Part shown: positions 26,801 through 39,749 of the stretch, one piece after another
Layout: every line of letters begins with the position of its first letter
Position numbering within the stretch: position 1 is the first letter of the stretch
NCBI GenBank assembly: GCA_949751835.1
Contig: CATKHK010000058.1
Span: 186,001 to 250,000, forward strand
Direction of reading: 5' to 3'
Length of the DNA stretch: 64,000 nucleotides
Source of the DNA: Blepharisma japonicum
Taxonomy: Eukaryota; Ciliophora; Heterotrichea; Heterotrichida; Blepharismidae
Made by a program: the position numbers and the translations under genes
The notes under the pieces: generated by a model
What the model saw: only the letters and a program-made list of their open reading frames with translations
The model's database searches: none
What the model was told of the DNA's origin: nothing

Positions 26801-27986
26801 AAAGCTTATCTTTTTTGAAATATGGCAATTTAGAAAATTGGCTAAATAATTGCAAAATTTTTACTTTATCTTCAGTATTCTTGTCAGTTAACAAATAACG
26901 GAATTTTCTTTCAAAATCATATTGGTTTCGAGGGATTTTACTGCTGTTTTTAAGCTTCTGATACTGTATTTTCGTATAATGAAAAATCAGTAAAATGGCT
27001 ATTGGCTGCAAAATTAAAGTAAATGTTAATGTAATCAAAGCATTATTTATTGAGTATCCAAAAATAAAAATTAAAAATGTCAAGCTGACTGATCCAAATT
27101 TATAAGCATGAATTGTGTTTTCTATATAATTAAAAAATTGAAGTACCCATATGATTTTTATGAACACATAAAATGAACAACAAAATCAGAAAATTTGATG
27201 GAAAATAGCGTTTTTCACACCTACTGTAATATAAGATACGCATAGCAAAGCATAAAAAAGCTTTCTTTGTAAGTCTAAGCATGCAGAAGATCTTGCTTTT
27301 ATGTTTTTTTGAAATTTAGAATGTCTAATATCACAACTGAACACTTCTGTGAAAATGGCCATCGGGATTAAAATTAATAAGCACAGAATTGAAAATACCA
27401 TCCCGACTGCTCCAAAATTCAAGTTTTCGCTGACTGAGTCAGTGATTTCATCTACTGAATCAAATTTTCCAGTAGAATACTTTAAAATTATCAATAAAAT
27501 AATAGTTGTCGGAATGAAACAAACTGTAGAAAGTAATCCAGCTATTTTCTGCGGAATAATAATGAGCAGGCTTGGAGGCTTTTTCTCAATTCAAAAAAAA
27601 ATCCCGAAAGTCACAAAAGATGCAAGACATATTCCTATCGTGGATATGGTCCCATAAAAGCATAAATCCATCAAACTAAATCATCCACAGATTTCACTAT
27701 AATTTGCAACGCCGACCAGTACTCAAAAATTATGATATGATTCTCATTCATCTATGGATAAATTAGGGTATCAAGCCAAGGAGCTCATCTGCAAAGCTAT
27801 AATTGTATTGATAAAAATTTCATAAATAAGCTGCGTAGTTCATTTAGTTTTACCGCTATACTTAACTTCGAAAATTTCACCAAAGAAAGAGAAAACGAGA
27901 TTTTGAATCCGTCTCATAAAGAGAGGTTTTTCAAAATGTGAAGAATTTAAAAAATAATCTCTTTCTCCTTTGCTATTAGAATTCAT
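23805..27986 (-). CDS. TM-F, TmcB-like PAS multi-spanning membrane protein
   Basis: 1383 aa, last and most divergent copy of the minus-strand block. Exons 27986-25335 (884 codons), 25319-24939 (127) and 24923-23805 (373); introns GTAAGAAAAAATTAG and GTAATTTATATCCAG. The second intron ends in CAG and has no in-frame stop, so unspliced RNA would gain five residues instead of terminating. The ATG at 27986 (MNSNSKGERDYFLN) follows an in-frame TAA four bases upstream. PAS 1 reads LGSIVYLNEKA; the second segment opens ALISEEGAILSHSE; the pre-helix motif is MADRDSNNIVNHQL. The linker after PAS 2 is unusually charged (His, Asp, Lys, Ser). Ends in TAG. It faces TM-G across a divergent 1.26 kb gap. Confidence 0.93.
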
Positions 27987-28777
27987 GATTTATATTTTCA
28001 GCATATTAGTTTTTAAGATAATCTTTATTTTTAATGGTTTTATCTTATGCTAAGACAATATTAAGACTTCTATGGCTTTTTAATAAAATATTAATTATAT
28101 GACTTTCAATAAAATTGTGGGAGAAGATTTATTTTTGTGTATATGGAAAATGCAAATATCTCTTTAATAAATACATAATGCACAGAAATTAAGAAAAAAA
28201 AAACTAAGCAGCTCTTTTATAAGGACTATTTGCTTATAAAATAGGAAAATAGGCTAAATATTTTAATCTTGAGATCCTTTTAATTAATGAATTCTTTTTC
28301 TTACAATCAAAAAATTTGACATAAAAGTCTTGTGAAATTAGTATATCGTAAAACAATCTTAAATCCAAAAATAATACTAAAAAAAATTACTATTGTCTGA
28401 TGCCAGATTTTAATAACCTCCTTAGCTTTTGGTGGGATTTTTATTACATTTAATTAAAAGAACAAAGAATTTCTTTGCAAAAATGATAATACAAAATCCT
28501 ATTGCTATAACACAAGGTCTGTGAACGTTCACTAGTATTTACATAAATTTCTGATACTTAAGGTGCAACTTTACCCCTGCAAATTTAGCAAAATTATGTA
28601 AATAGGAAAGATGTTTTATTCTATTCAAGAATATAGGCAAATTCTCTTATAATTTTAATAAATGCATCATATATTAGCTTTGATGTTATAATTCAAAATT
28701 AGCTTTTTGACAACTTAATTTTCCATTTATACAAAATTTTATATTTTGCGAGCAATGGCCAAGGAGGTCTGCAATAA

Positions 28778-29020
28778 TATTTAGTAAATGCAGGCGAAGC
28801 TTTTTGAATTTACAAAACATTTAAAAATAGCCCCCAATTGCCAACTATTGACAGTCAAATACTTTTTGTATATATTATTTACTATTTCGACAATAGTCAT
28901 ACAAATTTCAAAAAAGAGCAATTACACGAATTTTCTGATCTTGCTCTAATGATACAGCATAGTAAAAAAATTCTAAGTTTTGAATTAACCCCTCTACTGA
29001 GTAGAAGCTCTATGTACTAA
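28778..29020 (+). pseudogene. open fragment with weak resemblance to a transposase core
   Basis: An 80-codon frame open between stops, with no ATG at its left end and one TGA (Trp). It reads NAGEAFWIYKTF early, then PTIDSQILFVYIIYYF and DNSHTNF. The order (Glu-Ala-Phe-Trp block, Pro-Thr-Ile with an Asp, then an aromatic block and Asn-Ser-His) recalls the region around the second catalytic Asp of MULE-type transposases. The similarity is from memory and short. It may equally be a chance open frame. Confidence 0.3.
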
Positions 29021-29142
29021 GGATTCATATTTTAATGTAGTGAATGAATTATTATATTAATTAAAAGCAAATAATTTAAGAATAAAATTATATATATTAT
29101 CTAATTTATTAAACAATATTTTCCAGTCAGCTTTAAAATTAG

Positions 29143-29243
29143 GACTTTCTTTATTTTTTTAATAAAATTTCCATTTTCAGCTCTAATACTGATGAGGAAA
29201 TTTATCTCTAAAACTGCCATAAAAATTAATTTCTTATTTGATA
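29143..29243 (+). promoter_or_regulatory. 5' flank of TM-G shared with TM-H
   Basis: About 100 bp upstream of the TM-G start resemble the region upstream of TM-H: TCTAATACTGAT at 29182-29193 and a shared CTAAAACTGNCATAAAAA block near 29208, in the same order and close to the ATG. This is a candidate promoter and leader, or just residue of a recent duplication. No TATA-like element can be singled out in such AT-rich DNA. Confidence 0.45.
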
Positions 29244-32200
29244 ATGTCAACAGATTTTGATTTAGGAGATAAAGAAAGCAATGATTATCGTGGCTTTATG
29301 GCGGAATCTTTTTTCTCAAACAAATTTAAAGAGTACCTCTATGGCTTTTTCGGGCATCTATTCAAGGAAAAATATAGCCACAAGACTAAAATTAGGATTC
29401 AGGTATTTTATGAGATATTGATAAATATTATTATAGTTTTACAGCTTTCTCCGCTTGCCTGATATCCAGAAATGAAAGCAACAGGGTGGAATTCATATGT
29501 TTGATTTTGGCAGGATATGTCCTATATAAGTTACGATGGTATTTGTGCTTACTACTCTGTTATGAATTTTTGCTTTTATGGCACCGTCATACTGATTGGC
29601 GCTTGTTTTGGATCATTTGCAATATTTTGGCTTTATATTTACTTTGGTAAAAAAATTCCAAAATTTATCTCAATTTTGCCAAAAAAAATTGCAATGCTCA
29701 TGACATCAATCTGCATAATTCCAAGCACTATGATATTAGTTCTGGTGATAAAATATTCCATTGTTAATAGAGCTACAATAGAGGAATACAGCAATTCGCT
29801 TTCTTCTGAAACATATAATTTTGGGACTTATGGAGTAATTTTTGGGATAATTTGCTTATCAGCATTGATTTTTGTAAATGTTTTTTGTGAAGCTTTTAGT
29901 TGTGACATGAAGCATTCTCATTCAAAAACTAATATAAAAGCTAGGTCATGTGCAGATTTTGATTTACAGAGAAGATGATTTTATGTAATATCATGCATTT
30001 TAAATGTATTTTTGGGGACTGATAATGCGATTTTATTCCAATGCATAAGCTTTTTCTACTCATTTTACCTTTATATTCACTGCATATGAGATTTACAATA
30101 TTTCAATCCTATTGAGAACGCAATTCAAGCATCAAAAATGGGTTCAATTACAGCGCTTTACATTACTTTTTTGTTTGGCCAGCTCTTGGACGATGCATTA
30201 GTAATCATAATTTTTACTTTATTTTTGCAGCCCATGGTTATTTTTATGACTATTAGGATAGTCTATAAGAGATACAAAAACCTAGAAAAATCGATTCATA
30301 ACCCAAAAGATCAGTTCGAATTTGAGCGAAAATTTCGACATTTATTAACTGATGAAGACCTTTCAGACAAAACAGAAGTCATAAATGTCTTTAAAAAATA
30401 CTGAAAACAAGGATTATTCCACAAAGACAAACTTTTCGTGATTTGGGAGTTTAATTTTTGCTTTTTTATCATGAAAGACGAAAGACTTGCCAGAATAAAA
30501 ATTTCTAAAATTGCAAGTGCGATGTCTACATTCGAAGGTGACGCCCAAGAATGGAGATTGTTTGACTGACTTATAAGAAAGCAGCACTCAGTATTTCCTG
30601 ATACTAGCTATTTAGAGTTTTTAAAAGAATTCAGCAGAGTGAAAGGTCAAGATGAAGAGCTTTGCTTTATATTGACTGAGCTACAAGCAGAATTTTCCTC
30701 TAGAACCCCAAGAATTCAAAAACTAGTAAATTTAGTCAACAGATCTGCAAATCATATAAATTTTGTAAATAGTGGGTATAAATCTCTTATAGAAAAGCAC
30801 AAAAATATTGAAGCCTTAGAAATGTATGCTGGCTTTCTTGAAAATATCATTAATAATCATGATGAAGCATGCATGGCAATTAAAAAGAAAAACGGAATTG
30901 ACTTTTATAACGATCACAACGGTAATAATAGTCTGGAAAGTTATGGAAAAGAACTTGCGACAATTCTTGTGTCTTGCGCTGATGATTCTTTTGGGAATAT
31001 TGTTTATCTCAATGAAAAAGCATCACAGCTGCTAAAGGCGCCAATTGGAAGCATTCATGGCTCATCTATTTTAAATTATATTCCTCAGCCTTATGACAGT
31101 TTACATGAAAATCTGATACGAAATTTTATATTTGAATGCAACTCGACTGAAATTATCCCTCATAGGCAACTTTTTTTTCAAAATCATGCTGGTTTTTTAG
31201 TAGAGACCCATTTTCTAATAAAATTAACTGCATTTCATAACTGTGCTTATTTTCTGATTTCTTTTCAGCCAAGAGAGATTTCGAGAGAATTAGCTATATT
31301 GAGTGAAGGGGGTATAGTTATTGGTCATACAGAAGCATTTCCATATTACATAGGTGTTGAAGAAAAAAGTGTAAAAAATAAAAAATTGGTAGAGATAATC
31401 CCTGTTTTAGATACAGATCATATGAAAGAGCTTGAACCTTGGCTGCTTCCTTTTAATGATACTGAGCTTATGATTGTGCTGATGAGGAAACAAATAAAAT
31501 CAAAGACAATTCGTTTACTAGCTATAATTCATGATGATGCAGGAATTAAAAATTGAAAAGAAGGAAGCTCTCATGACCAAATCGATTTTCTTTCATCATT
31601 AAATCTTGTAGAACAATATGATAATAATGCTGATACTCCAGTGATACCCAAGCCAGTTTTAACGGTCAAATTTCAACAGATAAATTATTCACTGTCAACA
31701 AAAACTTTTGATGTTCTAGAAAACGACACAAGCACCCATTTTGAAAACTTAGGAGACAAAGAAAAAGCTGATCAAGATAGGCTCTCCGATAATAATTCTC
31801 GAATTTCTACTACTAAAACCATAAATCTTACAGTTGCGAATTATTCCAAAAAATTGCTTATACAGTCTAAGAAGAAAATAAGAGTCCTCCAGGTAATTTT
31901 ATTTGTGGTGGTAAGAAATAAACAGATGTTTTCTGTAATAATAACAGTTGCAGCCATTTTAGGCTATATGAAATCTGATGTCGCGTTCACTACTAAGCTG
32001 AAAGGGCTTATCCGATTTAATCAAATTTTATATGATATAAGCTTATTTTCTGACATTGCTAGATCTTTAAGCCAAGATGCTCTTAATAATGATACAAATA
32101 ATGAAGACGTAAAGAGCTTGCAAAATCTTATAGAAAATATCACAGCTATTCATGATGATTATTTTAATGATTTTAAAACCTGAAACTATTATCCAAGCGC

Positions 32201-33434
32201 AGCAAATGCTAATTTGCCTATTATTCCTCTGTGGTATTTTGATAAAGATTATCCAAAGCTAGAGTATAGAAATTTTTACAATTTAATCTCTGATTTTATT
32301 CTAAATGTAAAAGCTATATAGGGCCAAAAAATACTAGCTGCATTTCAGACAAACCAAGAATTCTCTCCCTATTTAAAATTTTTATATATAAATGGGTTGG
32401 GAAATGGATTTCATCATCCTAATATGAGTTTGAATGGGCTAATTGAAAATGAGATTGAAAGGGTAAAAAATACTGGAGGTATAATCAGTATATTGCTGAT
32501 ATTTGGATTTTGTACTTTAGGATTGCTAGTTTTAGTGATCATTGGGTACATTTTAATTGTTTCAAGGAAGTATGATGAATTTTGGAATTATATCCTAAAT
32601 AATGCTCAAAGGTCTATGCTTAAGCTCAAATGCCTTGCGATAGAAAGGCTAGCTAGTATCCATGGGGTAGATAATTGCATTGACTCAAATACGGAGCTTC
32701 AAAAGGCAGGGAGTATAACTAGGAAAGTAAAGATGACGATTTATTTGCACTATATATGAAGAGTTATGCTGTTTTTTTTGATTGCTGCTTCTTATTATTT
32801 GCTTATATATTGCTATCTATACCCCATCTGTGAAGCCTCTATGATAAACCGCCCCAACCTTCTAAGCAATTTTATTTCAAGGCGCTTATTGGTATTCCGT
32901 CTTTCTTTAATTTCAAAAGAAATTTATTATAAGTTCAATTATCAAGAAATTCCTGAGCTTTACCCTTTTAAAAACCCAGAAGTTACACAGGACACAATGA
33001 TAGGGTTACTAAAGTGGCAAAACAAAGAAATTCGACATGAAAAATACGCCATTTTAATGTCAAGCGAGTTGAAAAAAAGAGTATATGAGACCATTGACTC
33101 ACAAATGGCTGCCTTAAATCAAGGATCTGAAGCCTTAAGTGTTGACTTGATGAGCAGCTCAATTATTGATATTAAGAAATTCACATACCAAGTTGATATG
33201 CTGCAAAACGAAATCGCAGAAGAATTCGAGCTGGCTGATAGAGACTCAATTGATGTTATAAACAGGCAATTAGACACCATTGTGAATACTACAGTGATTT
33301 ATTCAATAGCTGTGTGTGCTTTATTTTTCTTGTATTATTTGCCTTACTTAAATTACCAAATAGGGCAGTTGAAAAGGTTTTCGGTATTACCATCAATTTT
33401 GCCAGTTGATTTGGACCATGGAAGATTTTATTAA
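29244..33434 (+). CDS. TM-G, TmcB-like PAS multi-spanning membrane protein
   Basis: 1386 aa. Exons 29244-31910 (889 codons), 31926-32306 (127) and 32322-33434 (371); introns GTAAGAAATAAACAG and GTAAAAGCTATATAG. The first intron lacks an in-frame stop. The ATG gives MSTDFDLGDKESNDY, matching TM-H. Approximate layout: helices 1-8 at 54-343, TPR-like block near 525-555, PAS 1 from 571 (FGNIVYLNEKA), second segment from 682 (AILSEGGIVIGHTE), helix 9 around 880-905 straddling intron 1, helix 10 at 1070-1092, helix 11 at 1162-1184, helix 12 near 1340-1360. The pre-helix motif is LADRDSIDVINRQL. The tail ends DLDHGRFY, a few residues longer than in other groups. The WEFNF Trp is TGG here and TGA in TM-A. 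Confidence 0.94.
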
Positions 33435-33463
33435 TATAATTAGATTAATATATTCAATAATAA

Positions 33464-34055
33464 CAATTAGACAATGCCATAAGAAATAGTTATGGTGAGC
33501 TAGTAAGATTCTTTGATTTGAATAAAAGGTGAGAAAAGATAAGATCATCATGCAGTGAATTTGGAACACATAGAAAATGATCTAACTCTAAAAAACTAAT
33601 TCTATGCGAGAATTCTAATGCCACTTTGCTTGTTGCTCCAATAGAAGTGATACTACGATTTTTGGAAATATAAATTAATTGATATATAGGATATTAAGTC
33701 TTTAAATATTGCTGCAGATGAAAATGAAGCTTTTGGTCTTACTAGAGTTTTTATGAGTATTTATAACCCAGGCTCTATATCAGTCGTCCTGGGCTATACT
33801 GATGCTACTAAAAAATTTTAATTAATTTCTTATCATATGATATATGATCCATTATTAGTGTCAAATGAGAGATCATTTAGAATATGGATTCGTGCTTTAA
33901 TAATTAATACCCTAAGAGATAATGTAAATTTAACTACTATAATCTTCATAATAGATTGAAATTGGCATTTTCATTATTTTGCAATAAGGCTATAATAAAT
34001 TGAGGTTTCCTTCATAAGCAAGTTATTATGCTCATTAGGCAATACTTTATATTAG
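33464..34055 (+). pseudogene. degenerate MULE-like transposase remnant
   Basis: There are two coding-like frames. Frame 2 is open at 33464-33673 (69 codons, two TGA read as Trp) with no ATG. Frame 3 then runs 33690-34055 with stops at 33819, 33993 and 33996. Frame 3 shows, in order: TRVFMSIYNPGSISVVLG and YTDATKKF; a Glu-containing block with aromatic residues (ERSFRIWIRAL); TTIIFIIDWNWHF with an Asp; then an Ala-Ile pair, IEVSF, SKLLC and an Asn. That succession follows the MULE pattern (D-T-Y-x-T-N-x-Y, V-G-x-T, N-E-x-x-x-F-x-W, T-D, A-I, E-V-F-P, L-L-C). The first catalytic Asp is not visible. I infer a dead transposon copy; no terminal repeats were found. Confidence 0.5.
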
Positions 34056-34628
34056 TTAATTATTTATTTAAGAATTATAGCTTATTTTATTTAAATTCTT
34101 TTATGATTAATAAATTTCATGATTATTCTACTTTAAATTTATATTTCTCATAATTAATCATAATGAAATGCTTTGCATTTATGAATTTGAAATTTTTATT
34201 GCAATAGTGTATATATATGGCTTAATGGTTCCTCTAAAAATGCTTACTAATTTTTTTAATTATTCAAGCAAACATTAAAGGTTCTGCTTTAAGAACTGTT
34301 AAAAATATTCTTTTCTTAATATAACTTATTTATATTTTACAATTGACTCTTTTAATCAATCTGAAAGCCTCTTGCAAATTAAAAAAAAATAAGAGGTCTA
34401 TAATAATATTCGGCAAATTGAAATAGAAATCCCTTTCTAAAAGGATAAAATATTAAATATCCCTAGGACCAAATATTAATGTCTAAAGACCTCTTTACTA
34501 TTATTTAGTTTATTATGGAATATTGATAATGAGTTTAGGGAAAATGAGTGATTATAAAATATTTTTAAAACTTATTAAATTTATATTTTAATAAACGATA
34601 AATTGTAATGAACTAAGCTTAAAACCAA

Positions 34629-34715
34629 AGTTTCCTTATTTTTTTTATTAAAACTGCTGACTTATAGTCTAATACTGATTACTAAAACTGACATAAAAAA
34701 TTACTTAAGTTAATA
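34629..34715 (+). promoter_or_regulatory. 5' flank of TM-H shared with TM-G
   Basis: It carries TCTAATACTGAT at 34668-34679 and a CTAAAACTGACATAAAAA block at 34682-34699, matching the TM-G upstream region in order and spacing. Candidate promoter/leader, or a trace of the G/H duplication. Confidence 0.45.
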
Positions 34716-37700
34716 ATGTCAACAGATTTCGAAGCAGAAGACAAAGAGGGTAATGATTTTCGTGGCTTTATGGCAGAGTCCTTTTTCTCAAGCAAATGAA
34801 AAGAGTATATCTATGGCTTTTTTGGGCATCTTTTCAAAGAAAAATATAGTCATAAGACTAAAATCAGGATGCAGGTATTTTATGAAGTATTGATCAGTAT
34901 TATTATCGTTTTACAACTTTCTCCACTAGCTTGATATCCAGAGATGGAAGCAACAGGCTGGAATTCTTATGTTTGGTTTTGGCAGGATATAGCTTATATA
35001 AGCTATGATGAAATTTGCGCTCATTATTCTGTTATGAATTTTTGCTTCTATGGCACAGTTTCACTAATCGGTGCTTGCTTTGGGTCATTTGCAATATTTT
35101 GGCTTTATATTTTCTTCGGTAAAAAAATCCCAAAATTTATCTCAGTTTTACCTAAAAAAATTGCAATGCTTATGACATCAGTCTGCATAATACCAAGCAC
35201 AATGATTTTTGTCCTAGTGATAAAATATTCCATAATTAGCAGGGCGACAATAGATGAATATAGCAATTCGCTCTCTTCTGATACTTATAATTTTGGGACT
35301 TATGGAGTAATTTTTGGGTTAATTTGCTTATCAGCATTGATTTTTGTAAATGTTTTTTGTGAAGCTTTTACCTGTGACATGAAGCATTCTCATTCAAAAA
35401 CTAATATAAAAGCAAGGTCATGTGCAGATTTTGATTTACAGAGAAGATGATTTTATGTAATATCATGCATTCTAAATGTGTTTTTAGGGACTGATAATGT
35501 GATTTTATTCCAATGCATTGGTTTTATTTACTCATTTTACCTTTATATTCGATGTATTTTAAATGTCCAATATTTTAATCCTATTGAAAATGCAATTCAA
35601 GCTTCCAAAATGGCGTCGATCTCAGCCCTTTACTTAACATTTCTCTTTGGACAGCTACTTAACGATGCCTTAGTAATTATAATTTTTACTTTATTTTTGC
35701 AACCCATGGCTATTTTTATGACTATTCGAATAGTCTATAAAGGCTACAAAAACCTAGAAAATTCAATTCATAACCCAAAAGATCAGTTTGAATTCGAGCG
35801 AAAATTTCGGCATTTATTAACTGATGAAGACCTCTCAGACAAAGATGAAGTCATAAATGTCTTTAAAAAATACTGAAAACAAGCTTTGTTCCACAAAGAC
35901 AAACTTTTCGTGATTTGGGAGTTTAATTTTTGCTTTTTTATCATGAAAGATGAAAGACTTGCCAGAATAAAAATTTCGAAAATTGCAAATGCAAAGTCTA
36001 CATTCGAAGGCGATGCCCAAGAATGGAGATTGTTTGACTGACTTATAAGGAAACAGCATTCTGTATTTCCTGATACAAGCTATTTAGAGTTTTTAAAAGA
36101 ATTCAGCAGAGTGAAAGGCCAAGACGAAGAGCTTTGCTTTATATTAGCTGAATTACATTCAGAATTTTCTTCTAGAGCCCCAAGAATTCAAAAATTGGTG
36201 AATTTAGTCAACAGGTCTGCAAATCACATAAATTTTGTTAACTATGGATATAAATCTCTTATCGAAAAGCACAAAAATATTGAAGCCTTAGAAATGTATG
36301 CTGGCTTTCTTGAAAATATCATTAATAATCATGACGAAGCAAGCATTGCAATTAGAAAGAAAAATGGAGTTACTGCTTATAGTCAACCAAACGGTAACAC
36401 TAATTTGGAAAACTATGGAAAAGAGCTCGCAACACTCCTTGTGTCTTGTGCTGATGATTCTTTTGGAACTATTGTTTATCTCAATGAAAAAGCATCACAG
36501 CTGCTTAAGGCGCCGATAGGAAGTATTCATGGCTCATCCATTTTGAACTATATTCCTCAGCCTTATGACACTTTGCATGAAAATTTGATTCGAAATTTTA
36601 TATTTGAATGCAATTCAACAGAAATTATTCCACACAGAAAATTATTTTTTCAAAATCATGCAGGATTTTTAGTAGAGACTCATTTTTTAATTAAATTGAC
36701 AGCATTTCATAACTGTGCTTATTTTTTGATATCTTTTCAGCCAAGAGACATTTCTAGGGAAATCGCTATTATATCTGAAGGAGGGATAATTATAGCTCAC
36801 ACAGAAGCCTTTCCTTATTACATTGGCTCTGAAGAAAAAAGTGTAAAAAATAAGCAACTTTCTGATCTAATCCCTATTTTAGAAATAAACCACCTTAAAG
36901 AGCAAGAGCCTTGGCTTATACCATTTAACAGTACAGAGCTCATGATTGTTCTGATTAAAAAACAAATTAAATCAAAAACCATTCGCTTGCTTGCAATAAT
37001 TCACGATAATGAAGGTATTCAAAACTGAAAAGAAGGAAAATCTCAAGACCAAATCAGCCTTTTGGCATCATTAAACCTAATAGAAGAAGCTGATGAAACA
37101 TCACCTATCACCAAAGCATTTTCAGATATAAAATTTCAACAATTAAATTTTACATTGACTGCGAAGACTTCTGACTTTCTAGAAGATGAAACAGCGCATT
37201 TCGAAAACTCAGTAGAAAAAGTAAAAAGAGACCAAGAAAGAAATTCTGATGGTAACTCAAGAGTCTCATCATCTAAAAACTTCAATTTTACAGTGCCGAA
37301 TTTTTCCAAAAAAATACTACTTCAGTCAAAAAGGAAAATAAGAGTTCTCCAGATAATTTTGTTTGTGGTGGTAAAAAATATGTAGATGTTTTCAGTAATA
37401 ATTACAGTTGCGGCAACTTTAGGGTATATGATATCTGATGTTTCATATACGAGCAGGCTAAAAGCACTTGTGAGATTTAACCAAGCTTTATATGATTTCA
37501 CTGCATTTGGAGATACTGCGAGATCTTTAAGCCTAGGCATTCTTAATAATGCATCAATATCTATAATCAATGAAGATATACACAATTTGCAAAACCTTAT
37601 AGAAAATATTACAGAAATCCAGAATGAATATTTTAATGATTTTCAAAAATGAAAACACTATGGAAGCTCTGGAAAGGCTGATAAGGACACTATTCCTTTA

Positions 37701-38927
37701 TGGTACTTCGATAGAGGAGTACCTGAGGTGGAGTATAAAAACATGTATAATATGATGTCTGAATTTATTCTAAACGTAAAAATCATATAGGGGCAAAAAA
37801 CATTGATGGCACTTACTGGAAGCCAAAACTATTTGCCTTCAATAAAATTTTTATATATAAATGGGCTTGGAAACGGCTTTCATTACCCTAATATGAGCCT
37901 GAATGGGCTAATTGGAAATGAAATAGATAGGGTAAAAAGCACTGGAAATACAATTAATGTCTTATTAATATTCGGCTTTTGCACACTGGGGGTGCTAGTT
38001 TTAGTGATTGTTGGATACATTGTACTTGTGTCAATGAAGCAAGATGAATTCTGAAATTATATTCTAAATAATGCTCAATGGTCTATGCTTAAGCTGAAAT
38101 GCCTTGCAATAGAAAGGCTGGCTAGTGTCCATGGAGTAGAAAGTATCATTGACTCCAATGTGGAAATTCAGAGGGCAGGTAATGTAACTAGGAAAGTAAA
38201 GATGACGATTTATTTGCAGTATATATGAAGACTTATGCTGTTTTTTTTGATTGCAGCTTCTTATTATTTGCTCATATATTGCTATCTATATCCTATCTGT
38301 GAAAAATCAATGTTAGATCGCCCCACTCTTTTAAACAATTTCATATCAAGGCGCTCATTGATAGCCCGTATCTCGACAATTACAAAAGAAATTTACTATA
38401 ATTATAACTACCAAGAAATTCCAGAGCTCTACCCTTTTAATAATCCCGAAATTGACCAAGATGAAATGATAGAACTCCTAAAGTTTAAAAACAAAGAAAT
38501 TCGAATTGAAAAGTACTCCATTTTAATGTCGAGCGATCTGAAAAAAAGAGTATTTGAGACTATTGATTCACAAATAACATTAAAAGAGGGGTCTGAAGCC
38601 TCTATTGTTGAATTTGTGAACGATATCGAGACATTGGCTTACTGAGTCCTCAGCTCAGTTATTGATATTAAGAAATTCACCAATCAAGTTTATATACTGC
38701 AAAATGAGGTTGCAGAAGAATTTGAGTTAGCTGATAGAGACTCAATTGATGTGATAAACAAACAGTTGGACACAATTGTAAATACTACAGTGATTTACTC
38801 AGTAGCTGTGTGCGCACTTTTTTTCTTGTATTATTTGCCTTACTTAAATTATCAAATCAAACAGCTGGAAAGATTTTCGGTTTTACCGTCAATTTTTCCT
38901 GTTGATTTGGATCATGAAAGATTTTAA
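34716..38927 (+). CDS. TM-H, TmcB-like PAS multi-spanning membrane protein
   Basis: 1393 aa, the closest relative of TM-G. Exons 34716-37370 (885 codons), 37386-37775 (130) and 37791-38927 (379); introns GTAAAAAATATGTAG and GTAAAAATCATATAG. The start MSTDFEAEDKEGNDF, the loop after helix 4 and the PAS region are nearly the same as in TM-G. Differences gather in the linker after PAS 2, in exon 2 (130 codons against 127) and in the first large loop. PAS 1 reads FGTIVYLNEKA and the second segment AIISEGGIIIAHTE. The pre-helix motif is LADRDSIDVINKQL and the tail ends DLDHERF. Because TM-A also has a 130-codon exon 2, the 127-codon exon of TM-G may reflect a deletion or gene conversion. Confidence 0.94.
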
Positions 38928-39749
38928 AAGACTAATTAAATTATTATCATTAAATAGAAATTAGGCATGCTATAAGATTATTTTTATTAAAATTAATTAA
39001 GTGGCATTGTAATCATTTAAACAACTTTAATTCAATTTTAATTGGTTTTAATGAATGACTTTCTATTCTTAATTCATATAAATCCATAGCTTAGGTATCA
39101 GCGAGTTAATAATAATTATAATTTATAGCAGTTTTATTAAGAATTGCTCTTATTTTGTCTTATTTTCCCTTAACATTATAATTTTGCATCATTACTTATT
39201 TAGATCTATTTTGATGATAATTATTTTCTAACAATTTTTATGTGTATGCCATTGCTAATTTTTATTATTATATTTATATAAGTGTAATCAGCCATTTTAT
39301 TGTCCCAAAACGTTTATTATGAATTGAGCATCATTTAAGTATTGAACTGAATTTAGGCTCCCTTATACTAATGCCATCTCAGACTTTTTATGAAGATTTT
39401 TTGTTCTTTAAGATTTGGCCATAGAGCATGAACTTCTTAAAACTTCTTTATGACTCAAAAGATGTTAAATTAGAAGCCAGCGAATATTCCAAAGTACTAA
39501 ATCATGTTTGAGATTGGATGAAATCCCCTCTCATGAAGGTCAAAGAGGATAGAGGCTATACAATAGATATTTTTGGTTTATTAATAATTAATATCTAAAT
39601 TCAGAAAAATTATAAACTATTATTTTAAGTAGCAATTTCTTTATTAATCCTTTTTGAGTTCATAATTTTTACAAATATATAATTTGATGCTCAATAGTGA
39701 GTTTCAGATTAACTATTGTAATAGTAATAAAAAAATTTCCATAATCACC
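38928..39749. other. gap between TM-H and TM-I with a coding-like stretch
   Basis: 822 bp, mostly AT-rich. A frame at about 39299-39598 (plus) reads through one TAG at 39422 and otherwise stays open for about 100 codons, including VPKRLLWIEHHLSIELNLGS and a helix-like EASEYSKVLNHVWDWMKSPL. It is more G/C-rich than its surroundings. I do not recognise it. It could be a decayed gene piece or chance. Confidence 0.3.

Larger units (their letters stand above)
27987..29243. other. divergent gap between TM-F and TM-G
   Basis: This 1257-bp gap separates the minus-strand and plus-strand blocks and must hold both 5' control regions. Most of it is AT-rich without signal. It contains a coding-like relic (28778-29020) and, near TM-G, a flank shared with TM-H; both are listed separately. 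Confidence 0.6.
33435..34715. other. gap between TM-G and TM-H with a decayed element
   Basis: 1281 bp. The left part (33464-34055) carries a degenerate coding region resembling a MULE transposase, listed separately. The right part (about 34056-34628) is AT-rich without signal. The last 90 bp resemble the flank of TM-G. Confidence 0.6.
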
